Positions 19,045 to 29,278 of a stretch of DNA of 64,000 bases are shown here, one piece after another; positions within the stretch are counted from its first letter, which is position 1; each line of letters begins with the position of its first letter. The notes below the pieces were generated by a model that was not told where the DNA came from, did no database searches, and saw only the letters and a list, made by a program, of their open reading frames with translations. The position numbers and the translations under genes were made by a program. This stretch comes from an uncultured Cellvibrio sp. (GTDB taxonomy: Bacteria; Pseudomonadota; Gammaproteobacteria; Pseudomonadales; Cellvibrionaceae): NCBI GenBank assembly GCA_946481095.1, contig CAMLML010000004.1, forward strand, positions 1-64,000, read 5' to 3'.

Positions 19045-22000
19045 TTGAGAGTAGGCAGCTTGTTAATCAGTAATAAATTTCAAACGATTTATTTTATTTT
19101 TGCGGCTTTATTGGCGCTGCTATTGTTTTGTTTGTGCTTTCATGAAATTCAATATCATCAGCGGGACTGGGCACAGCAACAATCGACCCTTGCGGTTAAA
19201 CAACAAAATGAATGGCAACGCAAACAATCTCAAATTGGCCAGGATTTGCTGGTGTTGGCGCAACCGGTATTACTGGATGCCCGATTGATGACGGATATCA
19301 AAACTATCTTTCGCGAACAACAACATCATCCCTCCCTTAATATCGAAAAAAAACAACAGCACCACGATCAGCTTTATCATCAAATGGAATTCTTTTGGCA
19401 CAAAATGCAAGAGCAAGGTGTGAGTGAATTTAATTTGCATTTCACACCCGGGGTCAGTGTTGTGATTATGGAAAACCCGCGAATGCTCTCGGATAGTCTT
19501 GGACAATCCCGACCCGAAATAACCGAGGTATTTACGCATGGAAAATCCGCAATTTTATTTGCGGCTTCGCGTCAGGGCACGGCCAATCGTTTGCTTATTC
19601 CTATCAAAGATGACGACAAAGTCATCGCTGTGATTGAACTTGCTATTCGCCTCGAAACAAAATCCAGTGCTGCAGCTTTGCTACACAAACACATAGCCGA
19701 TGTGTTGCTCTGGGACCAAAAACGCAAACAAATGCACCCGACATTGGTAGGTGATTGGCGTTTGGAAGTAGCATTTGAACCTGTTGCTGGTTGGTGGCAG
19801 CAGGGACTGATTATGGTTGAGCAACAAGAACAATTAATTAAAACACCGGAAGGAATTTTTTTAGCAAGTTGGATTAATCACTCCACCCGACGATTGGCTT
19901 TGATTATCTGGACGGATATCACAGAGGAATACAATCGCCATCAACAAATATTACGCAACACCTATGTGAAATGGGGCGGCTTGTTGTTGGCATTACAGAT
20001 GCTGCTCTATTTTTGTTTTCATCTGTTAGTGAAATATCAGCGACAGGAAAAAGAAAATTATCAGCGGTTACTGACAGATGAACACAAGTTAGTTGAACAA
20101 AATTCTGCGCGTCTGGCATTGGCTTTGCGTTCTACTGACTCCGGATTTTGGGAGTGGGATATAGTAAAAAATAGAATTCGTTTTTCGCCGGAATGGAGGC
20201 AATTATTAAAACTTCCTGTTGGTGAAAATGAAATGGATTTAGTGGATTGGGTTAATGCACTGGATCCCAACCACCGCCGTGGTCATCACAACGATATGAT
20301 GAATCATTTAAAAGGCCTAACGCCAATGTTTGAAAATGAATATCGTGTAAAAACCGGCGATGGCGGATACAAATGGATTTTATCCAGAGGCAGAGTTGTT
20401 GAAAGGGATACATCCGGTAAAGCGACATTGATAGTAGGTGTATACACCGATGTTACCAATAGAAAAGACGCCGAATTATTCAGTGTTCGACAACAAGCTG
20501 CATTGCAAACTTTAAACGAGATTACTTCTTTGCCTATCAATGATGTTGATGAACAATTGAAGCGGGCGCTGAATCTGGCAGCTAAATACATGGGCGTCAC
20601 CAGAGCCGGGATCAGCGATGTGAGTAAAAAACATTTTCAATATCGCAGTTATATTGATGTGCATGAAAAAATGCATATCCCTTATGTTGCACTTGAAAAT
20701 ACATTTTGCAGCCTGGTGATTGGCAACAAGGAAATGATTGCTGAAGACAGCATGCATAAATCCATTTATGCAGGCCATCCGGCACTCATCAATGGTGGAC
20801 ATGAATCTTATATAGGCGCCCCTATTATTATTTCCGGCGTGATTCATGGAACTTTATTTTTCAGTGCTCCTAAAAGTCGCGAAAGACCTTATGATCAACT
20901 GGATAAAGATTTTGTATATCTGTTGTCGCGCTGGGCAGCTGCTGTGATCGATCGCCGAATTCGCGATGATGAAAAGAAAATCATTATTGAACGTTTTAAA
21001 AAGCTGTCAGAACATTTGCCAGGATTTTTATATCAGTACCAGTTACGACCTGATGGTTCCTTCTTTTATCCCTATGCCAGTCCGGGAATCTACAATATTT
21101 ATGGTGTTACCGCAGAAGAAGTTTCACACTCGGCAGAAAAAATACTGGATGTTATCCACCCTGAAGAATTGGGTTGGATAGCAGAAACCGTATCTTATTC
21201 TGCATCCAATTTAACACCATGGGTGGCTACCGTCAGAGTAAATAATCCCAACCGGGGGCTGGTCTGGACACACGTACAATCTATTCCGGAAAAATTGGAT
21301 GATGGCAGTGTGCTGTGGCACGGTTATGTGTCGGATATTACTTCACTAAAAAATACCGAATTGAAATTGGAGCGCGCCAACGCCATGCATCAGGCAATTT
21401 TGGATGCAGCCAGTGTTGCCATGATCACGATGGACGTGAATGGAACCATAAAATCCTTTAACCGCGGTGCGGAAGTGATGTTGGCCTATGAAGCCAGCGA
21501 AATAATTGATAAAAAAACACCTGCCAGTTTTCACTTACCAGAAGAAATCATTGCGCGCAGTAAAACCCTTTCCGATATTCTCGGCTATCAGGTTCAGCCT
21601 GGATTCGATGTGTTTATTGCAAAAGTGCGTGATGGTGATGATGATGAAAATGAATGGACTTATGTACGTAAAGATGGATCATCAATACCGGTGCTGTTAA
21701 CAGTATCAGCTCTGCGCGACAAATTTGGTGATATTACCGGTTACTTGAGTATCGCACGTGATATCAGTGAATTGAAACGCATTGATAAAATGAAAAATGA
21801 ATTTGTGTCAACAGTAAGCCATGAATTGCGAACGCCCTTAACATCAATTAGTGGTGCGTTAGGAATAGTCGCTAACGGTCTGGTCGGTGAATTACCGGAG
21901 CAGGCGAATAAAATGATACAAATTGCGCATAACAATTCGTTACGCTTAATCACTTTGGTTAATGATTTATTGGACATGGAAAAATTGTTAGCAGGAAAAA

Positions 22001-22917
22001 TACAATTCCAGATGCAACGCTGCTCCATGATGGATTTGATCAGGCGCTCAGTAGAGTCAAATGCAGCCTATGCAACACAGTATGGCGTGACATATCAAAT
22101 CAATGAGCATTCAGTTGATGAAACTGTTTTGGTGGATGCACAACGCATTCAACAGGTGATGGCGAATTTTCTGTCAAATGCAGCAAAATTTTCACCGCCG
22201 GGTGAGATTATCGATATTCGGTGCGAATCGGGTTTTGGTCGTGTGAAAGTGACCGTCAAGGACAAAGGCCCCGGCATTAATGATGAATTCCGTAATCGTA
22301 TTTTCAAAAAATTTTCACAGGCTGACTCTTCTGATACGCGACAAAAAGGGGGTACGGGGTTGGGTCTGGCTATATGCAAGGAAATGATTGAACAAATGGG
22401 CGGAAAAATTGGTTTTGAATCCGTGGCTGGCCAAGGTGCCAGTTTTTATTTTGAATTTCCCTGTGATACAGGCAACGTTAGTTTTCCAGCAATAAATAGC
22501 GAATTGCAAAAAACAACAATATTAATCATTGAAGATGAAGAAGCATTTGCCGGTTATTTGAAAGAACGATTCGAAGAGCGCGGATTCAGTGTTGATATCG
22601 CAGAAGACGGCAATCAAGCCTTGAAGCTGTTGCACGTTAACACTTACGATCTGGTTACACTGGATCTTTTTTTACCCGACATGCATGGCATTGAAATATT
22701 AAAAGATCTGCGTTTGCGTGAAAACTCACAGCATGCCAAGGTGCCGATTCCTGTTGTGATTATTTCAGCAGACCCTGACGATGGGAAAAATCGTATCCCG
22801 GAGTATCTGACTAATTCAAAAGCCATTTACTGGATTCAAAAGCCCATGATTGATGGAGAACCCATGATGACTGTTGATTATGCACTCATGCTAACAAAAA
22901 AATTACAAGCTGAATGA
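19045..22917 (+). CDS. hybrid sensor histidine kinase (extracytoplasmic sensor, PAS, GAF, PAS-PAS, HisKA, HATPase, receiver)
   Basis: The protein has up to 1290 residues. TM1 is at about 12-33 and TM2 at about 305-327; between them lies a periplasmic Cache-like sensor. Inside the cell come a PAS domain (GFWEWDIVKNRIRFSPEWRQ), a GAF domain (about 485-640), two further PAS domains, HisKA (VSTVSHELRTPLTSI), HATPase (NFLSNAAKFSPPG, GTGLGLAICKEM) and a C-terminal receiver (ILIIEDEEAF, LVTLDLFLPDMHG). The start is uncertain: TTG 19045 or TTG 19060, and a TATAAT at 19034-19039 lies very close. The downstream kinase begins one base after its stop. Confidence 0.88.
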   Translation: MRVGSLLISNKFQTIYFIFAALLALLLFCLCFHEIQYHQRDWAQQQSTLAVKQQNEWQRKQSQIGQDLLVLAQPVLLDARLMTDIKTIFREQQHHPSLNIEKKQQHHDQLYHQMEFFWHKMQEQGVSEFNLHFTPGVSVVIMENPRMLSDSLGQSRPEITEVFTHGKSAILFAASRQGTANRLLIPIKDDDKVIAVIELAIRLETKSSAAALLHKHIADVLLWDQKRKQMHPTLVGDWRLEVAFEPVAGWWQQGLIMVEQQEQLIKTPEGIFLASWINHSTRRLALIIWTDITEEYNRHQQILRNTYVKWGGLLLALQMLLYFCFHLLVKYQRQEKENYQRLLTDEHKLVEQNSARLALALRSTDSGFWEWDIVKNRIRFSPEWRQLLKLPVGENEMDLVDWVNALDPNHRRGHHNDMMNHLKGLTPMFENEYRVKTGDGGYKWILSRGRVVERDTSGKATLIVGVYTDVTNRKDAELFSVRQQAALQTLNEITSLPINDVDEQLKRALNLAAKYMGVTRAGISDVSKKHFQYRSYIDVHEKMHIPYVALENTFCSLVIGNKEMIAEDSMHKSIYAGHPALINGGHESYIGAPIIISGVIHGTLFFSAPKSRERPYDQLDKDFVYLLSRWAAAVIDRRIRDDEKKIIIERFKKLSEHLPGFLYQYQLRPDGSFFYPYASPGIYNIYGVTAEEVSHSAEKILDVIHPEELGWIAETVSYSASNLTPWVATVRVNNPNRGLVWTHVQSIPEKLDDGSVLWHGYVSDITSLKNTELKLERANAMHQAILDAASVAMITMDVNGTIKSFNRGAEVMLAYEASEIIDKKTPASFHLPEEIIARSKTLSDILGYQVQPGFDVFIAKVRDGDDDENEWTYVRKDGSSIPVLLTVSALRDKFGDITGYLSIARDISELKRIDKMKNEFVSTVSHELRTPLTSISGALGIVANGLVGELPEQANKMIQIAHNNSLRLITLVNDLLDMEKLLAGKIQFQMQRCSMMDLIRRSVESNAAYATQYGVTYQINEHSVDETVLVDAQRIQQVMANFLSNAAKFSPPGEIIDIRCESGFGRVKVTVKDKGPGINDEFRNRIFKKFSQADSSDTRQKGGTGLGLAICKEMIEQMGGKIGFESVAGQGASFYFEFPCDTGNVSFPAINSELQKTTILIIEDEEAFAGYLKERFEERGFSVDIAEDGNQALKLLHVNTYDLVTLDLFLPDMHGIEILKDLRLRENSQHAKVPIPVVIISADPDDGKNRIPEYLTNSKAIYWIQKPMIDGEPMMTVDYALMLTKKLQAE

Positions 22918-22918
22918 C

Positions 22919-24505
22919 ATGAAAGCAGCATTACCGGACAACGAAGATTTTCGATTACAAGCACTCTATCAATTATCCATTTTGGATACAGCACGAGAGC
23001 AAAGTTACGATGATATTGCGCAATTGGCTATGGTAATTTGTAATCTGCCCATAGCTGTAGTGACCTTGATTGATAAAAACAGACAATGGTTTAAAGCATG
23101 TGTAGGACTGGATGCAACGGAAACCCATCGCGACGTTGCATTTTGTGCGCACGCCATTTTGAATCCAACAGAAATTCTGGAAGTGGAAGATGCAACACAA
23201 GATGAGCGATTTGCCGATAATCCTTTGGTGACAGGTACGCCCGGGATTCGTTTTTATGCAGGAGCACCCTTATTGATGCAATCCGGATTTGCACTGGGTA
23301 CTTTGTGTGTGGTGGATTACAAGCCAGGAAAATTAACTGCAACGCAAAAAAAATCTTTGATGCTGCTGGCGAGTCAAATTGTCAAATTATTTGAGCTGCA
23401 GGAAAGTCATCAGAAACTCAGTGATCAGGCACAAAAACTGGCAAGTTTTTATTTAATGTCGCCTGTCGCAATTGCTTTGAATCGTTTTGATGACGGCGTA
23501 TTTCTGGAAGCCAATCCCGAACTTTATAGAATGTTGGGCTACACACCGCAAGAGTTTTGCGGATTAAGTTATTGGGATATCACACCGAAAAAATATGAAG
23601 CTGATGAAATTACGCAATTGCAACAACTCCGACAATCCCTTCGTTATGGACCTTACGAAAAACACTTTATCAGTAAAGCTGGCGAATGGGTGCCAGTGCT
23701 ATTGAATGGGGTGTTGATTAAATCGCTTTCCGGCGAACTGCAAATCTGGTCAATTATTCAGGATATTAGTGAGCGCAAACGTGCAGAACAATTAAAAAAT
23801 GAATTCGTATCCAGTGTCAGTCATGAATTGCGAACCCCCTTGACGTCCATTTCAGCAGCTTTGCGAATGGTACTGGGAGGTACCATGGGTGAGGTGTCAG
23901 ACAAAATTGGTGATTTATTGAAACTGGCAGTGAAAAATAGTGAACGATTAACACTGCTCATTAACGATTTGTTAGACATGGAAAAATTATTGGCAGGGAA
24001 AATGGTGTTTGATATGCACCCTCATTCAGTGATTGCAATCATCGAGCAATCGATTTTGGAAAACCAGGTTTATGCTGATCAATACGGGGTATCTTTTTCT
24101 TTTGTTGCTGACAGAGATTGCCAGATTTCGGTTGATAGCCATCGATTACAACAGGTGTTGAATAATTTTTTATCCAATGCTGCAAAATTTTCAAATAATA
24201 ATTCCATAATTGAAGTAAAACTTGATGTTCATCAGGGGCGCGCTCGAATTTCTGTACAAGATTATGGTTTAGGCATTCCTCTGGATTTTCAAAAGAGAAT
24301 TTTTCAAAAATTTGTACAAGCCGATGCGCCTGATGCACGTCGTCGCGGCGGAACAGGATTGGGGCTTTCTATCAGCAAGGAATTGGTAGAGCGCATGGGC
24401 GGTTCCATAGGTTTCACATCGGAATTAAATAAAGGGTCAACTTTTTTTGTTGAATTCCCATTAATATTTAATGACCAGGGGGTTGCAGATGTCCAAATCA
24501 CTTGA
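22919..24505 (+). CDS. GAF-PAS sensor histidine kinase, cytoplasmic
   Basis: The protein has 528 residues and no membrane segment. It has an N-terminal GAF domain (about 20-160, with NRQWFKACVGLD and FCAHAILNP), a PAS domain (about 175-285), HisKA (VSSVSHELRTPLTSI) and HATPase (NFLSNAAKFSNN, GTGLGLSISKELVERMGG). The kinase core is close to that of the preceding hybrid kinase; both share NDLLDMEKLLAGK. It has no receiver of its own. The CheY-like gene that overlaps its 3' end probably serves that role. Confidence 0.9.
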   Translation: MKAALPDNEDFRLQALYQLSILDTAREQSYDDIAQLAMVICNLPIAVVTLIDKNRQWFKACVGLDATETHRDVAFCAHAILNPTEILEVEDATQDERFADNPLVTGTPGIRFYAGAPLLMQSGFALGTLCVVDYKPGKLTATQKKSLMLLASQIVKLFELQESHQKLSDQAQKLASFYLMSPVAIALNRFDDGVFLEANPELYRMLGYTPQEFCGLSYWDITPKKYEADEITQLQQLRQSLRYGPYEKHFISKAGEWVPVLLNGVLIKSLSGELQIWSIIQDISERKRAEQLKNEFVSSVSHELRTPLTSISAALRMVLGGTMGEVSDKIGDLLKLAVKNSERLTLLINDLLDMEKLLAGKMVFDMHPHSVIAIIEQSILENQVYADQYGVSFSFVADRDCQISVDSHRLQQVLNNFLSNAAKFSNNNSIIEVKLDVHQGRARISVQDYGLGIPLDFQKRIFQKFVQADAPDARRRGGTGLGLSISKELVERMGGSIGFTSELNKGSTFFVEFPLIFNDQGVADVQIT

Positions 24506-24878
24506 GCGAATTCTTTATGTTGAAGACGATCCCGATATCCAGCAAATAGCCGTTATGGTTTTGAAAGATATCTCGGGCTTTACTTTATCCGCATGTTCTT
24601 CCGGTAGTGAAGCCGTTGCCAAAGCCGTTGCATTCAACCCGGATTTGATACTGTTGGATGTGATGATGCCGGGGATGGATGGGCCTGAAACCTTGCGCGA
24701 ATTAAGAAAATTTCCACAGCTCACCAACACCCCCGCTGTGTTTATGACTGCCAAGGTGCAACCACAGGAAGTACGCGAATATTTGTCCATGGGCGCTTTG
24801 GCTGTAATCGCCAAACCTTTCGACCCTATGACGCTGGCAAGTGAATTAAAAGCTATTTGGGAAAAACGTTTGGGATAA
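24489..24878 (+). CDS. CheY-like single-domain response regulator
   Basis: The protein has 129 residues, only a receiver domain: LERILYVEDDPDIQQ, phospho-Asp in DLILLDVMMPGMDG and Lys in AVIAKPFDP. ATG 24489 lies inside the end of the kinase frame (overlap of 17 bases), which supports coupling. With no output domain it must act through protein contact or phosphorelay, possibly toward the HD-GYP or GGDEF-EAL proteins encoded next; that link is inference. Confidence 0.9.
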   Translation: MSKSLERILYVEDDPDIQQIAVMVLKDISGFTLSACSSGSEAVAKAVAFNPDLILLDVMMPGMDGPETLRELRKFPQLTNTPAVFMTAKVQPQEVREYLSMGALAVIAKPFDPMTLASELKAIWEKRLG

Positions 24879-24927
24879 TTTTTTATCGTTTGCATGAGTT
24901 TGCATCAGAAAAATACTTAACCATTTT

Positions 24928-26148
24928 TCAACCTTCCGACCAAAGCAAGTCCAAATTTTTAAATCCCCAATCTTCCGGGGATTCACGGCCAATGATTTTG
25001 TCTTTACCCAGCAACACAGATAAGTCTATGGTTTCCTGGATTATGGGTGACTTGGTTTTAACTGAATAAAATATTTTAACTTTGGGTGTTAATAATGATG
25101 TTGGGTGCTGTTCGATAACTACACCCAATTTTCCTGATTCAAGTCTAACCAACGAACCGGTAGGATAAATGCCAACGGTTTTTACAAATGCCTGAAAAAC
25201 AGTTTCATCGAAATGTCCTTTACTCCATTCTGCCATTTTGCGAATGGATTCAGCTGGAGACCAGCCTTTTTTGTAAGGCCGATTGGATGTAATTGCATCG
25301 TAAACATCGCACACCGCCCCCATTTTGGCGTAAAGACTGATGTGATCGCCTTTTAATCCGTGCGGGTAACCTGTGCCGTCCATTTTTTCATGATGGTGCA
25401 GCACAACATCCATCACCATTGCGCCTACCTGATTGCCTTCCAATAAAATTTGCGCACCAATTTCAGGGTGTGATTTTACGGTTGAAAATTCTTCATCAGT
25501 TAATTTTCCCGGCTTGTTTAAAATTTTATCGGGAATACCAATTTTGCCAATATCATGCAACAAACCGGCAAGGCCTACATCGCGAATGGTTGCTTCCGGC
25601 AAGTTTAATTGACGACCCAATGCAATCATCAGTGCACACACAGCAACTGAATGCATGTAGGTGTACTCATCCGCATTTTTAAGTCTTGCAAGACTAATTA
25701 AAGCATGAGCATTGCGCATAACAGAGTTGGAAATTTCTTCAACCAATTCCTGTGCAGCCCCCACCTCTATCGCCTTACCCAGACGTGCATCATTAAACAT
25801 GGAGATAACAGCAGTTTTGGATTTGCTGCAAAGTTTGGCAGCCAGTTTGACTTCGTCTTCCATTGCTGTTTTTTCAGATTTTTTGGCAGAACCCGCCGCT
25901 GTTAATAAAAATTCTGTTTCCTGTTCGACTTCATCTTTTAATTTTGCGATTCGATTTTCTTCAACATCAACTCCCATATCCGTGTCAATCCATAATTCCT
26001 TGATGCCGCTATCAATAATGGTGCGCAAGTCGTGTTCGTCGGTGAGAAGAAATTTGGTTTTCCAAAAGGGATGCTCCATCCATGACCCACAAAATTCACA
26101 GATGAACATTCCCAGCTTCATGTCTTTAACAGAGATTCTTTTTAACAT
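24928..26148 (-). CDS. HD-GYP domain protein, putative c-di-GMP phosphodiesterase (DUF3391)
   Basis: The protein has 406 residues. The N-terminal about 120 residues match the DUF3391 module found before HD-GYP domains. The HD-GYP domain follows with LLHDIGKIGIPDKIL (HD pair), HPEIGAQILL and HHHEKMDGTGYPHGL with an intact GYP. These residues bind the metal centre that cleaves cyclic di-GMP. It converges with the kinase/receiver genes and is co-directional with the GGDEF-EAL gene upstream of it. Confidence 0.93.
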   Translation of the reverse strand: MLKRISVKDMKLGMFICEFCGSWMEHPFWKTKFLLTDEHDLRTIIDSGIKELWIDTDMGVDVEENRIAKLKDEVEQETEFLLTAAGSAKKSEKTAMEDEVKLAAKLCSKSKTAVISMFNDARLGKAIEVGAAQELVEEISNSVMRNAHALISLARLKNADEYTYMHSVAVCALMIALGRQLNLPEATIRDVGLAGLLHDIGKIGIPDKILNKPGKLTDEEFSTVKSHPEIGAQILLEGNQVGAMVMDVVLHHHEKMDGTGYPHGLKGDHISLYAKMGAVCDVYDAITSNRPYKKGWSPAESIRKMAEWSKGHFDETVFQAFVKTVGIYPTGSLVRLESGKLGVVIEQHPTSLLTPKVKIFYSVKTKSPIIQETIDLSVLLGKDKIIGRESPEDWGFKNLDLLWSEG

Positions 26149-26216
26149 CAGATGTGATTTATCGACCTAAATGTACGAGTGGAATTCGCTATTCAAAAAG
26201 TATAGGTGTTATTTGT

Positions 26217-28661
26217 TCAATGGTAGGGATATTGCGAAACAAATTCTGCAATTTGGTGGGCAGGCATAGGTTTTGCGAAGTGAAAGCCTTGCCCATCTTC
26301 ACATCCACAAGCGATTAATAAATGCATTTCTTTTGCGGTTTCTATGCCTTCAGCAATGGTTTCCAACGAAAGCGCATCAGCCAATTGAATAATGGTACTG
26401 ATGATAGCCAAAGAGCCTTTATCGGTTGCTATGGCACTGACAAAACTGCGGTCTATTTTTAATTGGTTGAGTGGAAAATTGCGCAAGTACGCCAGAGAAG
26501 AATAACCTGTTCCGAAGTCGTCCAGCGCAATGCGCACACCCAGATTACGCAGCTCATGCAATATGGTTTTGGCGGTATTCTTATCCTGAATAAGCAGTGA
26601 TTCGGTAATTTCCAACTCCAATCTTTCCGGTGCAATACGGCTTAGTTCCAACGCGCGTTTCACGACAGGAACCAGGCTGCCATGACTGAATTGGGTTGCA
26701 GATACATTGACTGCAATTCTCCAGGGTTGCGGCCAGCTGGCGGCCAGTTTGCACGACTCAATCAGCATCCAGGCACCCAGGGCAATAATCATATTGGACT
26801 CTTCTGCCAGCGGAATAAATTCCATTGGCGGGATCATGCCTTTTTCCGGATGATTCCAACGCATCAACGCTTCAAAGCCAATAATTTGTTTTGTTTGCAA
26901 ATGAATTTGTGGTTGTAAATAAATTGCAAATTGCGGCAGTTGCATATCGGCAGACCAATCAAAATTTCGATCTACTTTATGCAGCAGCATTCGTGTATCC
27001 CGATTCTGCTCCAATAATTGACGTATATCATTCAGCAAACTCATGCGTTTTTGCGCAGCGGCTGCCATTCCGGATTCATAAAAACGGAAAGTGTTTTTAC
27101 CGGCGGTTTTGGCCGCATACAGAGCCATATCAGCGTGTTTTAATAAAGTGTCGGAAGAATCGCAATGCATGGGTGATATGGCGATGCCAACACTGCATCC
27201 CAATTGCAAACTGATGCCCTCTATTTCAAAAGGTGCACTGAAACAGTCCAACAGACGTTGAGCAATAACATCAGCGCGTTTGGTGGCATCTTCACCCCAG
27301 CTGATCAAGGCGAATTCATCACCACTCAGGCGCGCCAGTAAATCTTGTTGTCGAATTTGTTGTTTGAGCCTTGAAGCAACCATTTGTAAAACCTTGTCAC
27401 CAAATGCATGGCCCATGCCTTCGTTCAGCAATTTAAAATTATCAAGATTTAACAAAAGCAATACATAAAAAGCATCAGCAGGATTACGTGATTCATCTTG
27501 CAACCCCAAGCGGGTTTTGAATTGGTGGCGATTGGCCAAGCCGGTTAAGGCATCAATATTTGCCAGCCGATTCATTTCGCGTGTGGACTCTTTGTCTTTG
27601 GTGATATCGGTCCCTACACCGCGCCAGCCGAGTAAATTGCCTTGTGTATCCATTAAAGGTTTTGCAGTGAGTTGCCACCAGCGGGGTATATTGTTGATGA
27701 TCAGCGGAACGGATAAATGACGGAAGGATTTATTCTGTGCAAAATGTTCTTTGAGGGCGTCTATTGCCAAAGTTGATTCCAGTTGTGAATCACCCTCATG
27801 AATGGAAAATAATTCCAGAAAAGGAACATCGTGTAGTTGGTGTAAATCAAGCCCAAATAATTTTGCCAATTTTGCTGAAGGATTTTGCAAATAACCCTGT
27901 TGATTTAATTCCCACAAACAATCACTGGTGTGGTTTTCAAAATCGTGTAATAACAAACTGGTCAGTTGTTGTTGCCGGTTACTGGCTGCTTCAGCCATTA
28001 ATCTCCCGCCAAAATTTTTCGCTTGCACCAAAACCGCAGCACAAACTACGTAAGCATAGATAGCCGTCAATAAAATTAATAATTTGAAATAAACCGGTTG
28101 GAAAATCAGCAAGGCCAAAACAGTTTCGGCACTAATCAGCAAAACAAAACAAAATGCTGCAGCAGGAATTGTGGACAGTGCGAAACTGCTCGCGCAGACC
28201 ATGCCAATTACCACCAGCAGTATGATTTCAGTTTGATGAGGTGTTGCATTGCCCAGGGTTAATATCGGCAGTAATCCCCATAAAAATCCGACAATTGCTG
28301 CGTGACGCAAAGCTTTTTTGAGTGCACGGGGAGATGACTTTACAGGGGCTTTGCCTTTGCGTTGGCTAAACCAGCCACGCAAGCCCGCTGCCATTAATGC
28401 AACAATCACGAAGCCCCATAAATAGAGCCAAGGGTTGGGTGTCTCATAAAACAAATAGAGAATAACCAAAATGTTGACGATATTGGTGCTAATACTGAGC
28501 GGTGCAAGAGAAATTACAGCGTGAATTTGTTCTGCCCGAAAATAACTCGCTGTTGTCTCGTCAGCAGAATACAGCGAAAACCATCGCGATATTTTTTCAC
28601 GAACAGAGCCAAAAAGCCCGGAGATTGAGCCTGTCGGTGTCAATGGGAGCTGCGGTTGCAT
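26217..28661 (-). CDS. membrane GGDEF-EAL protein (c-di-GMP turnover)
   Basis: The protein has 814 residues. About five N-terminal hydrophobic segments (about 45-215) are followed by a PAS domain (about 235-355), a GGDEF domain and an EAL domain. The GGDEF signature reads RLSGDEF, with Ser in place of the first Gly. An RxxD inhibitory site (RQQD) lies five residues before it, so cyclase activity is possible but not certain. The EAL domain looks intact: FEALMRW, LELEITES, LDDFGTGYSS and LKIDRSF. It is likely a phosphodiesterase or bifunctional enzyme tied to the signalling genes around it. Confidence 0.93.
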   Translation of the reverse strand: MQPQLPLTPTGSISGLFGSVREKISRWFSLYSADETTASYFRAEQIHAVISLAPLSISTNIVNILVILYLFYETPNPWLYLWGFVIVALMAAGLRGWFSQRKGKAPVKSSPRALKKALRHAAIVGFLWGLLPILTLGNATPHQTEIILLVVIGMVCASSFALSTIPAAAFCFVLLISAETVLALLIFQPVYFKLLILLTAIYAYVVCAAVLVQAKNFGGRLMAEAASNRQQQLTSLLLHDFENHTSDCLWELNQQGYLQNPSAKLAKLFGLDLHQLHDVPFLELFSIHEGDSQLESTLAIDALKEHFAQNKSFRHLSVPLIINNIPRWWQLTAKPLMDTQGNLLGWRGVGTDITKDKESTREMNRLANIDALTGLANRHQFKTRLGLQDESRNPADAFYVLLLLNLDNFKLLNEGMGHAFGDKVLQMVASRLKQQIRQQDLLARLSGDEFALISWGEDATKRADVIAQRLLDCFSAPFEIEGISLQLGCSVGIAISPMHCDSSDTLLKHADMALYAAKTAGKNTFRFYESGMAAAAQKRMSLLNDIRQLLEQNRDTRMLLHKVDRNFDWSADMQLPQFAIYLQPQIHLQTKQIIGFEALMRWNHPEKGMIPPMEFIPLAEESNMIIALGAWMLIESCKLAASWPQPWRIAVNVSATQFSHGSLVPVVKRALELSRIAPERLELEITESLLIQDKNTAKTILHELRNLGVRIALDDFGTGYSSLAYLRNFPLNQLKIDRSFVSAIATDKGSLAIISTIIQLADALSLETIAEGIETAKEMHLLIACGCEDGQGFHFAKPMPAHQIAEFVSQYPYH

Positions 28662-28797
28662 TTAGCGCCGGCAAACAACCGGCTACCTCCAAATCTATAA
28701 GTTACATATGTCACTAAATTCGGGATCTCGCTCTCAAAAAAAGTGATCTATTTAACCTTTAGACTAGTTGACACTGAATGCTAGTCAAGCGCGGCTA

Positions 28798-29199
28798 TTA
28801 TTTAGGTGTGTCAGGGGGCGGTGTTTCGCGGCGAGCTTCTTCAACCAGTTTTTCCAGATTTTCAGGTTTGGCCAGCAACTTGGAGTCCGGCGCATGATTG
28901 CCTTCGGTTTTGATCAGTTTTCCGTCTTTAAAATACACAGTGAAGTGGTACTGGGTGATGTCACCCTCGGAACCCTGACGAGTAGAGTAGAGAAAATCCC
29001 AGCGATCATCATCAAAAACGTTGGGAAGCAGGCTGTTGCCCAGCACAAAACGCACCTGGCTTTTGGTCATACCCAGTTTGAGCTTGTCAACATCCTCCTG
29101 GGAAATGATGTGCCCCTGCTGCACGGTAATTTTGTGTACGCAACCTGATATGCCGAGTATGGTGATCACAACAAAAACAAACAAACGGGCAAATTTCAT
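28798..29199 (-). CDS. bamE: outer membrane protein assembly factor BamE
   Basis: The protein has 133 residues. It is a lipoprotein with lipobox LGISGC (Cys about residue 20) and the BamE core: GHIISQEDVDKLKLGMTKSQ, VRFVLGNSLLPNVF and DDRWDFLYSTRQGSE. It assists beta-barrel insertion as part of the BAM complex. It is divergent from fur, an arrangement conserved in gammaproteobacteria. The start at 29199 is chosen for the signal peptide; the longer open frame upstream runs through fur on the other strand. Confidence 0.95.
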   Translation of the reverse strand: MKFARLFVFVVITILGISGCVHKITVQQGHIISQEDVDKLKLGMTKSQVRFVLGNSLLPNVFDDDRWDFLYSTRQGSEGDITQYHFTVYFKDGKLIKTEGNHAPDSKLLAKPENLEKLVEEARRETPPPDTPK

Positions 29200-29278
29200 A
29201 TCAGGGCTTCCACTGGTAAAAATGAACGCGGATAATACCCGAACCACAGGAATACTGAGAAGGGTTAGGGTGACAATA

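Noticed and set aside
29200..29278. Fur box in the bamE-fur gap
   Set aside because: Only GATAAT at one place; no 19-base inverted repeat could be made out.
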